Assembly: GCA_947499935.1 (NCBI GenBank)
Contig: CANMQH010000002.1
Location: forward strand, 1-64,000
Length of the DNA stretch: 64,000 nt
Direction: 5' to 3'
Origin: an uncultured Algibacter sp.
GTDB lineage: Bacteria; Bacteroidota; Bacteroidia; Flavobacteriales; Flavobacteriaceae
Of the stretch, positions 54,768-63,399 are shown piece after piece (positions within the stretch are counted from its first letter, which is position 1; each line of letters begins with the position of its first letter). The translations under genes and the position numbers were made by a program. Under the pieces are notes generated by a model. It did no database searches, was not told where the DNA came from, and saw nothing but the letters and a program-made list of their open reading frames with translations.

Positions 54768-57700
54768 TTAAAAGTTTAAGTTAACTCCTGCTAAATACTG
54801 CGCAGTGATTGGATAGTTACCTTTATCTAGACCTCTACTAGAAATTCCTCCACCAATTTCTGGATCAAATCCTGTATAATTTGTAAGGGTTAAAGCATTT
54901 TGGGCAGACACATAAAACCTCAATCTATTTAAACCTAAACTTTCTAATATTTTTTTTGAGAAACTATATCCTAATGTTACTTGCTTTAATCTTAAGTAGT
55001 CTCCTTTTTCTAACCATTGGTCTGTATGCCCTCTATAGTTAGGATGGTTTCTAGAAATACCTCTAAACGTTGGTATTTCTGAATTTGGATTAATATCAGT
55101 TCTTTGAAAAATTAAGTCTTCATGTCTACCAAATGCAAATGCTGTGGCTTTAGAACCATTCATAATTTCGTGCCCTAAAGCTGCATACCAATTCATTGAA
55201 AAGTCAAAACCTTTGTAATTCGCATTAAAATTATAACCTATTTCATACTCTGGCAATCCACTACCACTGTACACTCTGTCTTCTTCGCCAATAGAACCAT
55301 TACCATCAGTATCTAAATAAATTAAATCTCCAATGGCTGCTCCTGGATTTCCTAAATCTTTATAAGCTTGCAATTGCTCATCTGTTTTTATAATACCTCC
55401 CGTTGGAAATAAAAAGAATGCACCTGCTTCGTAACCCTCTGCTAAAACTGTAACTAATGAATTGCTTCTATCGTTATTAATTAATCCGTTATCATTAGTA
55501 AACGTAAATCCGCCTAAACCTTGAATTTTAGTTATCTTGTTTTTATTGGTTGTAAAGGTTCCGTTCATTCTTAATCGCACACCTCCAATTCTAGTTCTAT
55601 AGGCTGTAGTAAATTCAAAACCTTTATTGGTCATGTTACCAATATTTAATGTTCTCCTAGCTAGATTTCCTGACCCTGCACCTGCTGAAGAAGGCACCGT
55701 TACAGGAAATATCATATCTTTATTAGTCTTATCATAATACTCCGCCGTTAAAGTAAGCTTGTTTTTAAATAACCCTAAATCAATACCTAAGTTAGACTGA
55801 ATAGAGGTTTCCCATTTAATTTCGGGGTTAGCAAAAGTTCTTTGTGTGGCTCCACTAGATAAATCTTCATTATTGCCAGAGCCAAAAACATAATCTCTAT
55901 CAATAGATATAACAGGGTCAAAAGCATAATCTGCAAAACTCTCATTACCAACTTCACCATAACTCGCCCTCAATTTAAAGTTATTTATAGTACTTTTCAT
56001 ACCTCTCCAAAAAGCTTCATCAGACATGTTCCATGCAAAGGCTGCAGACGGAAAAATATTAGACCTAAACTTGGGGCCAAACCTAGAAGAAGCATCTCGT
56101 CTTACACTAGAACTTAATAAATATTTTCCTTTGTAACCATATTGAACACGCCCAATAATACCTTGTAATTTATGGCGTGTATCTCGACCCGATGAAACAT
56201 CTGGATTTTCTGTAGTTCCGTTAAGGACTTTAATATTATTGTTAAATACATTTGAACGACTAGCATTAAACTGCTCGGTATGATAGTTTTCAAAAGTGAT
56301 ACCTCCTGTAAAAGTAAAATCATGAGTATCGTCTATATTAAATTTATATGTAGCATAAGCATCAAAACTTTGGTTTTTTCGTCTTAAAGCATTATTACTA
56401 ACACCACTACTGGATGGAGGGTTTAAATTATCGCCATCAAATGTAGTTACTTCTCTAAACGGGTTAAAGCGACGTTCGTAATTATTACCCGTAGACAAAC
56501 CATATCTTGCTGTTAATCTCATACCTTTAAACAAATCGTAATTTATATTTAAATTGGTCTGTGTTCTAACATCGTCTCTTGATCTTTCATTTTCAAAACT
56601 TTCTAATACCCAATTGGTTCTATTAATATCGTCATTACCACTATTACTTTCTGTTACAATGGCTACATCTGGCGCTATGGATAAAATATTTTGCCTGTTA
56701 GGTTGATATCTAAGAATTTGATTAACGAGTCCACCTGGTGTAAATTCTCTATCTTCAGAATTAAGAGAAAGACTCGCTCTAATATCCCATTTATCATGTT
56801 TGTATGTTGTATTCATTCTAACATTAAATCTTTCAAAACTAGATTTAATAAGAGTTCCTTCTCTTTTAAATAAACCCGTAGTAACACTATAAGTAATATC
56901 TTTAGTTCCTCCAGAAATTGTTACAGTAGCATTTTTTACTGGTTGATCATCTTTAACTACATTATCAAAAAAGTTAGTATCATATTGAAATCTATTTGCA
57001 GGGAATAGCCCCAAATAAGGGTTTTGCTCATCATTTACTGTTGGACTCCTTCTTCTTAATAAATCAAAATACGTTTGTTGACTTGCATTCATTAACCGTG
57101 TAGGTTCTCCGCTTAATCTCTGAATACCATAAGTAGCTGTCGCTCTAACAGACAAAGAACCTACTTTACCTTGTTTAGTTGTGATTAAAATAACCCCAGG
57201 AGCACCCCGTGTACCGTAAATAGCCGTTGAGGCTGCATCTTTTAAAACATCTATAGATTCAATCTCGTTTGGGCTTATTAATGGGTCTCCATCTTGAATT
57301 AATCCATCTACAACGTATAATGGCGTGTTGCCACCTGAAACAGATGTTACCCCCCTTATCAATATTTCGGAAGGTGCTCCTGGTTGTCCCGAACTTGAAA
57401 TAACATTGACACCAGCCATTTGCCCTTGTAAGGCCGACCCTAAATCAGACGTTACAATAGCTTCTAAATCATCTGCTTTAACACTAGACACAGCACCTGT
57501 TACTTCTTTCTTTTTAACTTGTCCGTAACCAATAACCACAACTTCTTCTAAATCTTCAGCAGAAGCTTCCATCTTAACATTCATTCTTGTTTTGGTAATT
57601 TTAACTATTTCGTCAGACATGCCTAAATACGAAAACTTTAAAATGTCTCCAATTTTTGCTTTAATAGTATAATTACCATCAAAGTCTGTAATTGTACCCA

Positions 57701-57887
57701 CATTAGTACCTACAACAAGTATGGTTACCCCTGGTAATGGCATTCCATCTTCTACGCTTGTAACGGTACCGTTTACTTCTGTTTTTTGTGCTTGCGCATG
57801 AGTATACAAACTCACCGAAAGGAATAAAGCCAATAGTAATAATTTAGCCAAGGATTTATTCTTTTCCTTTTTTTTGTTTAATAGCAT
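54768..57887 (-). CDS. SusC-like TonB-dependent transporter (pair 2)
   Basis: This outer-membrane oligosaccharide importer has 1039 aa: signal peptide (to about residue 33), a carboxypeptidase-regulatory-like domain (VNGTVTSVEDGMPLPGVTIL, DFDGNYTIKA), plug (LEEVVVIGYGQVKKKEVTGAV, LQGQMAGVNVISSSGQPG, LKDAASTAIYGTRGAPGV) and barrel ending ITAQYLAGVNLNF. It is paralogous to the SusC at 21757-24924. It leads the SusC-SusD-lipoprotein transcript and is divergent from the ToxR-like regulator gene across a 289-bp region holding the candidate operator. Confidence 0.95.
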   Translation of the reverse strand: MLLNKKKEKNKSLAKLLLLALFLSVSLYTHAQAQKTEVNGTVTSVEDGMPLPGVTILVVGTNVGTITDFDGNYTIKAKIGDILKFSYLGMSDEIVKITKTRMNVKMEASAEDLEEVVVIGYGQVKKKEVTGAVSSVKADDLEAIVTSDLGSALQGQMAGVNVISSSGQPGAPSEILIRGVTSVSGGNTPLYVVDGLIQDGDPLISPNEIESIDVLKDAASTAIYGTRGAPGVILITTKQGKVGSLSVRATATYGIQRLSGEPTRLMNASQQTYFDLLRRRSPTVNDEQNPYLGLFPANRFQYDTNFFDNVVKDDQPVKNATVTISGGTKDITYSVTTGLFKREGTLIKSSFERFNVRMNTTYKHDKWDIRASLSLNSEDREFTPGGLVNQILRYQPNRQNILSIAPDVAIVTESNSGNDDINRTNWVLESFENERSRDDVRTQTNLNINYDLFKGMRLTARYGLSTGNNYERRFNPFREVTTFDGDNLNPPSSSGVSNNALRRKNQSFDAYATYKFNIDDTHDFTFTGGITFENYHTEQFNASRSNVFNNNIKVLNGTTENPDVSSGRDTRHKLQGIIGRVQYGYKGKYLLSSSVRRDASSRFGPKFRSNIFPSAAFAWNMSDEAFWRGMKSTINNFKLRASYGEVGNESFADYAFDPVISIDRDYVFGSGNNEDLSSGATQRTFANPEIKWETSIQSNLGIDLGLFKNKLTLTAEYYDKTNKDMIFPVTVPSSAGAGSGNLARRTLNIGNMTNKGFEFTTAYRTRIGGVRLRMNGTFTTNKNKITKIQGLGGFTFTNDNGLINNDRSNSLVTVLAEGYEAGAFFLFPTGGIIKTDEQLQAYKDLGNPGAAIGDLIYLDTDGNGSIGEEDRVYSGSGLPEYEIGYNFNANYKGFDFSMNWYAALGHEIMNGSKATAFAFGRHEDLIFQRTDINPNSEIPTFRGISRNHPNYRGHTDQWLEKGDYLRLKQVTLGYSFSKKILESLGLNRLRFYVSAQNALTLTNYTGFDPEIGGGISSRGLDKGNYPITAQYLAGVNLNF

Positions 57888-58118
57888 ATAGTTGGTTTTA
57901 GTTTAGATTGTAAATTCAAAAAACTTAAATAGTCATTCGAATTATTTATAATATTTAACTTATATAACTCTGATTTTTAAAATTTTAAAAAATAATTTCA
58001 ATTTTTAAAAAACGCACTCAAAAAGCTGACTTATTCTTTATATGAGAGTAAAAACAAAAGTGTAAATATTTTGTTAAAATTAAACTGTAATTACAAAAAC
58101 ACTATATTTAACATTGAC

Positions 58119-58141
58119 TTAACGGTACTTGTAACCGTTAA
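58119..58141. promoter_or_regulatory. Perfect inverted repeat, candidate operator
   Basis: TTAACGGT (58119-58126), a 7-bp spacer and ACCGTTAA (58134-58141) form a perfect 8-bp inverted repeat. It lies 36 bp upstream of the regulator at 58177 and 232 bp upstream of SusC pair 2. A similar site is found at 62060-62080 upstream of the GH2 gene. It suits a dimeric regulator, plausibly the adjacent ToxR-like protein. Confidence 0.55.
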
Positions 58142-58176
58142 ATAATTGAAAAATCTTTATTTAATACCTTAAAAAA

Positions 58177-59325
58177 ATGCTGTCAGACGAAAAAAAACTA
58201 CAAATATGTGAAGACATCATAAACAGTGATGTATTTAGCAAGGCTCCTAAGAGTTCTTCCTTACTTAGGTATCTAGTAAAGTCTACAGTTGCTGGTAATT
58301 ATTTAAAAGAAGACATTATAGACCTTGAGTTTTTTGGTGAAAACCCAAATACTAATAAAACTAGCCCTAGAATAAGAGTTAATGTTTATAATCTCAGAAA
58401 AAAATTAGAAAAATATTATTTAACCGAAGGAAGGAACTCTATATGGAAAATCTGTATTGATAAAGGACAATACAGTGTTAGATTTGAAAACCAAAATATA
58501 GAAAAAATTAAATTCAGTAATATAAATGCAAAACAGATTTTACCTTATGCCTTTTTAGCTATTGTTTGTATCATTTTTGCTGTAATAAGTATAAAACCTG
58601 AATCGCCAATACTTTGGACTTCTTTTTTTGATAACAAAAAATCTAACACATTAATTATAGCTGATTTTTTTGGTATACAAGGGCAAACAATAACGGGAGA
58701 TCATGGTTGGACACGTGATTACACTATTAACTCAGCCAGGGATTATTATAAATACATTGATAAAAACCCTCAATTAAAAGAAACCACTAAACCAGCTGAC
58801 TACCACTACATAACTAGTATGGGAGCTCTGGCCACGCATAACATATCTGAGCTTTTTTTTAAAAACGATAGTCATTTTGATATCCGTTTTACATCAAACA
58901 CCTCTATAATTGACTTAAAAAAAGGAAATTTAATTTTTGTAGGGCCTCATTCTAATAAAAATAAATTTATTTCACTTTTTAACGACTCTAACCCCTATTT
59001 TGAAATAGATGGAAGTAGGTTATATTTTGATAATCACCCTACATTACCAAGTAAAACCTTTACAACACATTACAAAAGTGTAGATCGAGATTTCTCTATA
59101 GTGTCAAGGTTTAAGGGCCCTGATAATAATGACTGCTTTATATTTTTTTCTAACCATGATATAGGTGTAAAAGCTACTGTAGAGCATTTTACTAATAAAG
59201 ATTCTCTTGAGGTGTTTAAGAATAAATATATGAACAACAAACAAAACTTCACCTCGATATATGAAGTTTACGGCAAAGAGCGAACTAACTTAGGCTTAAA
59301 AAATATACTAACTGTTCCGTTTTAA
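58177..59325 (+). CDS. ToxR-like membrane-anchored regulator (winged-helix-type N-terminus, single TM)
   Basis: This 382-aa protein is not a standard locus regulator. Residues 5-105 (SSLLRYLVKSTVAGN, LEFFGENPNT, RIRVNVYNLRKKLEKYYLTEG, DKGQYSVRFE) resemble the N-terminal DNA-binding-like domain found in acidobacterial winged-helix/TPR proteins (from memory). One membrane helix follows (121-139). The remaining 240 residues should lie in the periplasm; IDLKKGNLIFVGPHSNKN is a distinctive segment. The layout matches ToxR/CadC one-component regulators, with DNA binding inside and sensing outside. There is no kinase, receiver or AraC domain. It faces SusC pair 2 divergently and converges on the GH2 gene with a 3-bp gap. 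Function is inferred from architecture and position. Confidence 0.65.
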   Translation: MLSDEKKLQICEDIINSDVFSKAPKSSSLLRYLVKSTVAGNYLKEDIIDLEFFGENPNTNKTSPRIRVNVYNLRKKLEKYYLTEGRNSIWKICIDKGQYSVRFENQNIEKIKFSNINAKQILPYAFLAIVCIIFAVISIKPESPILWTSFFDNKKSNTLIIADFFGIQGQTITGDHGWTRDYTINSARDYYKYIDKNPQLKETTKPADYHYITSMGALATHNISELFFKNDSHFDIRFTSNTSIIDLKKGNLIFVGPHSNKNKFISLFNDSNPYFEIDGSRLYFDNHPTLPSKTFTTHYKSVDRDFSIVSRFKGPDNNDCFIFFSNHDIGVKATVEHFTNKDSLEVFKNKYMNNKQNFTSIYEVYGKERTNLGLKNILTVPF

Positions 59326-59328
59326 AAA

Positions 59329-61962
59329 CTACTTCCCTTTTGGGTTACTTCGTAGCTCCATTAGAGCTTGATTTTTACCAACAACTTCTAATCTTAAAGC
59401 CTTAACCTGCTCCTGTAAAACCTTTACATCGTTTGATAATTCTTCTTGTTTTTTCTGATTAATAACAATCGTATTTTTATCTTGAGATATAGATGTCGCC
59501 ATATAATCTTGGTCGTACATCAAATTCATTATAGATGGCTTAGACTCTAAAGTTATTTGGTCATGCTCAAGTCCATTTACATAAGCCTTTACAGTGATTT
59601 TTCCGGGAATGTTGGTTGCTCTTATTAAAGCTGTAGCAATACCAAATGAGGTTTTTGCAGGGTTCCCAAAATTCTTAATACCTCCAATAACTTCGGCCGG
59701 TCCTTCTACTTCAAAATAAACAAACTCATTGGCTAATACTTTTTTAATACCATTTTTATCGACTATAGTTGCACGGATTGGCACATAATCTGAGCCGTCT
59801 GCAATAAGTGATAAACCTTGATTATCAATATTAAGCTTTAATTTTTCAGACCTTTGTGCATATGTTTTTACATCTTTAACCACTTTTTTACCATTAATAA
59901 ATCCTTCAGCAATCATTTGAGCTAGACCTTGTTTTTCTTCTTTTGTTCTTTGCTTTAATTGCATGATATCAAATACGTTTTTAAAAACAAATGGTGGATG
60001 TGGCAAACCATCATATTTTGGATCTTTAGACGGTTTTAATGTTCCGTAATCTTTACCAAGCCATGTGAGTCTAATTTCATCGCAGTTACTAAAAATTGTA
60101 ATATCGGATGGTGATAGCTGCGTAAGTTCATTAACAATATAGGCAATAGGACCAGATTTAATACCCTTTAATTTATAATTAGCATGGGTTTGACTTTTAT
60201 ATAAATGATATGTGTATCGAGGTAATCGATTAACATTTAAATGTCCACCCCAAAAAGGGTCTGGGTGATACCCGCGCTGATGGTCTATACCAGCCCACAT
60301 GGCACCTCCTAACCTAACTTTATCTGTTTTATAACGTTCTGACAACCGTTCTGCTTGCCTAAGTGCTTGAATTAACATTGCTTTTTCTCCCCAATCTCTT
60401 TTTACACGAACTATTGAGTTTTGAGAATACCAATCATCTACTTCGTTGCCATCTCCAAATTCTCTATTAAACGAATTTATATTTTTATCATACCCGTGAT
60501 AATAAACATCCAATCCTCCTTTTTTGGCTTCTTCGAAATCTGTAACCGTATACATCCCTGGAAATGGGTATTCTGAATGCGCTGCCTTATGCATATTATT
60601 CATAACATGTCCTGGTTGTGATGGCGTTTCATTTAAGGCCGTTTCCCATAATAAAATAGATGGCCTATTTCTATCCTTTCTAACCAGATTATGCGTGTCT
60701 TCATACAGTCTATCTTCAAAAATTTTAGACTTGAAGTTAAAAAAATGCCATCCTGGGTTTGCTGTAGTAGTGATCATACCCAACGCATCGCAAGCATCAT
60801 AAAAAGCATCATCTTGGGGGTAATGTCCAACTCTTATAATATTACTACCGCCCTCTCTAAGTAATTTCACATCTCGGTAATGGCTAGAATTTGGCAAAGC
60901 ATTACCAACATAAGCATAATCTTGATGACGATTTACACCGATAAGTTTTTTATTAAAAGGCTGTTTATTGATAAATAAACCTTTGGGGCCCTTCATTTCA
61001 TAAAGTCTAATACCAATTCTAGTTCGCATTTGATCTACAATTTTTCCATTAACAATAATATCGGTTCTTAAATAGTGTAAATACGGATCATCTGGATGCC
61101 ATAAATGCACATCTTTCACCTGCATCTCTTTTGATAATTGTTTAGCCTCACCAGAAGATAATTTAATAGATTGCTGTATACCTTTTATTTCCTTTTTATT
61201 AGCATCTTCCAAAACCGATTTCACAATAATCTGCTTTGTTTTTTTAGAATTATTAGTAATTTCGGTACGTACACCAAGGGTTGCTTGATTTCCATTAATG
61301 TCAATTGTACCAACAAAGACACCTCCACCAGCAACTGTTTTACTTAATTCTGGTAAAGTGACATGTACATTACTGGTTTTAATCAAATAAGTATCTCTGT
61401 AAATCCCTCCTAAATAGCTAAAATCTAAACCTGCTTGAAATTTACCAGGTGGGTATAACTTACTATCACTATTATCGGCCATGACCGCTACAATATTTTT
61501 ATCGCTTTTATTACAAACATTAGAAATATCAATAGCAAAAGGCAAATATCCTCCGTAATGCTCACCAACTAATTTACCATTTACCCATACTTTGGCGACT
61601 CCCATTATGGCTTCAAAATATAAAAATGTTTTACCATAAGCATCTTTACTATCTATAGTAAACACTTTTCTATACCAAGCTTTACCTTGATAATTTCTTC
61701 CTCCACTTGCGTTTTCTGGTAAAATTTCTAATCCATGAGGTAGATTAGCACCTTCCCAATTAGAATCATCAAAATTTAAGGTTTCTGCACCATGTACATC
61801 ACCTTTAAAAAACCGCCATCCAAGATTAAAATTATAGACTTTTCGTGAATTATTCTTAACCTCAAAAAAACCTGCTGTTGAGAATTCTTTTTGACCAAGC
61901 ACTGTAATTGAGTAAAATAAGCTAAGCGTGAAGGTTACAAATGTTAGTATACTATATTTCAT
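59329..61962 (-). CDS. GH2 glycoside hydrolase with C-terminal coiled coil (copy 3)
   Basis: This 877-aa protein has a signal peptide (about 1-23). Order: sugar-binding domain (NWEGANLPHGLEILPE, GKAWYRKVFTID), Ig-like domain, TIM barrel with acid/base Glu in LLWETALNETPSQPG and probable nucleophile Glu in NSFNREFGDGNEVDDW, then Ig-like modules like those of copy 1 (SFGIATALIRATNIPG). The last 40 residues (SNDVKVLQEQVKALRLEVVG and on) have a leucine heptad pattern, predicting a coiled coil for oligomerisation. The upstream region carries the candidate operator seen near the ToxR-like regulator, so the two genes may belong to one regulon. It is the right-hand end of the locus. Confidence 0.87.
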   Translation of the reverse strand: MKYSILTFVTFTLSLFYSITVLGQKEFSTAGFFEVKNNSRKVYNFNLGWRFFKGDVHGAETLNFDDSNWEGANLPHGLEILPENASGGRNYQGKAWYRKVFTIDSKDAYGKTFLYFEAIMGVAKVWVNGKLVGEHYGGYLPFAIDISNVCNKSDKNIVAVMADNSDSKLYPPGKFQAGLDFSYLGGIYRDTYLIKTSNVHVTLPELSKTVAGGGVFVGTIDINGNQATLGVRTEITNNSKKTKQIIVKSVLEDANKKEIKGIQQSIKLSSGEAKQLSKEMQVKDVHLWHPDDPYLHYLRTDIIVNGKIVDQMRTRIGIRLYEMKGPKGLFINKQPFNKKLIGVNRHQDYAYVGNALPNSSHYRDVKLLREGGSNIIRVGHYPQDDAFYDACDALGMITTTANPGWHFFNFKSKIFEDRLYEDTHNLVRKDRNRPSILLWETALNETPSQPGHVMNNMHKAAHSEYPFPGMYTVTDFEEAKKGGLDVYYHGYDKNINSFNREFGDGNEVDDWYSQNSIVRVKRDWGEKAMLIQALRQAERLSERYKTDKVRLGGAMWAGIDHQRGYHPDPFWGGHLNVNRLPRYTYHLYKSQTHANYKLKGIKSGPIAYIVNELTQLSPSDITIFSNCDEIRLTWLGKDYGTLKPSKDPKYDGLPHPPFVFKNVFDIMQLKQRTKEEKQGLAQMIAEGFINGKKVVKDVKTYAQRSEKLKLNIDNQGLSLIADGSDYVPIRATIVDKNGIKKVLANEFVYFEVEGPAEVIGGIKNFGNPAKTSFGIATALIRATNIPGKITVKAYVNGLEHDQITLESKPSIMNLMYDQDYMATSISQDKNTIVINQKKQEELSNDVKVLQEQVKALRLEVVGKNQALMELRSNPKGK

Positions 61963-62059
61963 TGTTAATTGATATAGAAGTTGACTTTAATAAGATGTTA
62001 TAATATTAAGAAACCAAATATGATTTAAATTATATTAAAATACAACAAAAATGGGTTAA

Positions 62060-62092
62060 TACGGTATTTGTAACTGCTAAGTAACGGTTAAA
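62060..62092. promoter_or_regulatory. Candidate operator upstream of GH2 copy 3
   Basis: On the minus strand TTAGCAGTTACAAATACCGT (62080 downwards) matches TTAACGGTTACAAGTACCGT at 58119-58141 in 17 of 20 positions. An extra half-site TAACGGTTAA lies at 62082-62091. It lies about 98 bp upstream of the GH2 start. Confidence 0.5.
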
Positions 62093-62181
62093 TATAAGGC
62101 GGTAGATTAATATTTTACCTGACACTACAAATTTCTTGTAAAAACATTTTTTTAACTTCACTAAAAACTTAAAAACTTCTG

Positions 62182-62189
62182 TATATTTG
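62182..62189 (+). promoter_or_regulatory. -7 element of tRNA-Leu
   Basis: TATATTTG, the same element as at tRNA-Lys, lies 10 bp before the mature tRNA. No TTG is seen at the -33 position. Confidence 0.5.
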
Positions 62190-62199
62190 CGCACTAAAT

Positions 62200-62285
62200 G
62201 CGCACGTGGCGGAATTGGTAGACGCGCTGGCTTGAGGGGCCAGTATCCGTTTTAGGATGTGGAAGTTCGAATCTTCTCGTGCGCA
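62200..62285 (+). tRNA. tRNA-Leu (anticodon GAG)
   Basis: This is an 86-nt class II tRNA. Acceptor GCGCACG/CGTGCGC is perfectly paired. The anticodon stem is CTGGC/GCCAG with loop TTGAGGG (GAG). There is a long variable arm (TATCCGTTTTAGGATG region), and the T arm contains GTTCGAATC. Discriminator A; CCA is not encoded. TGCGCACTA at the 3' end (62280-62288) is repeated directly upstream at 62188-62196. It marks the right border of the polysaccharide locus. Confidence 0.95.
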
Positions 62286-62406
62286 CTACTTCACAAGTAT
62301 TAAACCTTAAAAAACCTCATAATTAATACTCTGCTATTAATTGGTGATTTCAAGGCATTTTTAACTTTTTAAATAATTTCTTTTCATCGTTTGTAAACAA
62401 ATGCTA

Positions 62407-62436
62407 TTGCTTCCTTAATAATTATACTTATTTTTG
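62407..62436 (+). promoter_or_regulatory. Promoter of the MerR/CarH-like gene
   Basis: TTG (62407-62409), a 19-bp spacer and TATTTTTG (62429-62436) fit the Bacteroidota consensus. The -7 box runs into TTTGTTTAAC, shared with the crtI promoter. Confidence 0.65.
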
Positions 62437-62457
62437 TTTAACTTAATTTAAATATTA

Positions 62458-63357
62458 ATGAACAATATTAAGGTAAACTTTAGCATTAAAGATTTAGAAA
62501 ATCTTACAGGTATAAAAGCACACACCATACGTATTTGGGAAAAACGCTATAATTTACTTAGTCCTAACAGGACGACAACCAACATAAGAAACTATAGTTT
62601 AACTAGTTTCCAGAAATTATTAAATATTTCTTATTTGAATAATAATGGAATTAAAATTTCTAAAATTGCTAGCTTAAAAGAAGAAGAAATCCCAATAAAG
62701 GTAAGAGAAATTGCATCTAGAGCAAAAGTAGAAGATCATGCTATTAATGCTTTAAAAATGGCTATGATTAACTTTGATCAAGTCCTTTTTTACAGCACGT
62801 ACAATAATCTCTTAGAAAATAAATCATTTAGCGAAATTTTTTACTCGGTTTTTTTGCCACTCTTAAACGAAATTGGACTTCTATGGCAAACCAATACCAT
62901 AACGCCAGCACATGAGCATTTTTTATCGGTACACATTAAGCAAAAAATACTTCTTAATACAGAAAGACTTCAGCTTTTAGAACCTAAACCTGTATCTAAA
63001 ACATTTGTTTTATTTTTACCCGATAATGAGATTCATGACATTGGCTTGTTATTTATTAATTATCAATTGCGTAGTAAAGGCTATCATACTATCTTTTTAG
63101 GAGAAAGTGTCCCTATGGATAGCTTAACTGATTTGCTTGACTTTTTTGAAGAAGTAACCTTTGTATCGTATTTTACCATTTACCCTTTAATCAAAGAAAT
63201 ACCTAGTTATATTAAAAAATTCGATAAATTACTTTTACAAAAAGACAATACAAGACTCATGTTATTAGGTAAACAACTTTCTGAAATTCCTGAAGAGACT
63301 ATACCAAATAAAATAACTTTATTCAATTCTATTGAAAGTTTGGTACAAGACTTATAA
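62458..63357 (+). CDS. MerR-family B12-dependent photoreceptor-type regulator (CarH-like)
   Basis: The 299-aa cytoplasmic protein has an N-terminal MerR winged helix (ENLTGIKAHTIRIWEKRYNLL, about 12-34), a helical bundle and a cobalamin-binding domain. The CarH capping motif Wx9EH is present (Trp143, Glu153-His154), and the B12 motif ExHxxG is Glu191-His193-Gly196. Proteins with both motifs bind adenosylcobalamin in the dark, form tetramers that repress carotenoid genes and fall apart in light. It lies 42 bp upstream of crtI, the expected target. Photosensing is inferred from motifs and context. Confidence 0.87.
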   Translation: MNNIKVNFSIKDLENLTGIKAHTIRIWEKRYNLLSPNRTTTNIRNYSLTSFQKLLNISYLNNNGIKISKIASLKEEEIPIKVREIASRAKVEDHAINALKMAMINFDQVLFYSTYNNLLENKSFSEIFYSVFLPLLNEIGLLWQTNTITPAHEHFLSVHIKQKILLNTERLQLLEPKPVSKTFVLFLPDNEIHDIGLLFINYQLRSKGYHTIFLGESVPMDSLTDLLDFFEEVTFVSYFTIYPLIKEIPSYIKKFDKLLLQKDNTRLMLLGKQLSEIPEETIPNKITLFNSIESLVQDL

Positions 63358-63370
63358 AAATCTATCTTTG
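63339..63370 (+). promoter_or_regulatory. Promoter of crtI inside the end of the regulator gene
   Basis: TTTG (63339-63342), a 20-bp spacer and TATCTTTG (63363-63370) are followed by TTTAAC. The -33 box lies within the 3' end of the regulator gene. It allows crtI to be transcribed separately and repressed by the regulator. Confidence 0.65.
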
Positions 63371-63399
63371 TTTAACATTTTACAATATTTATTAAACAA

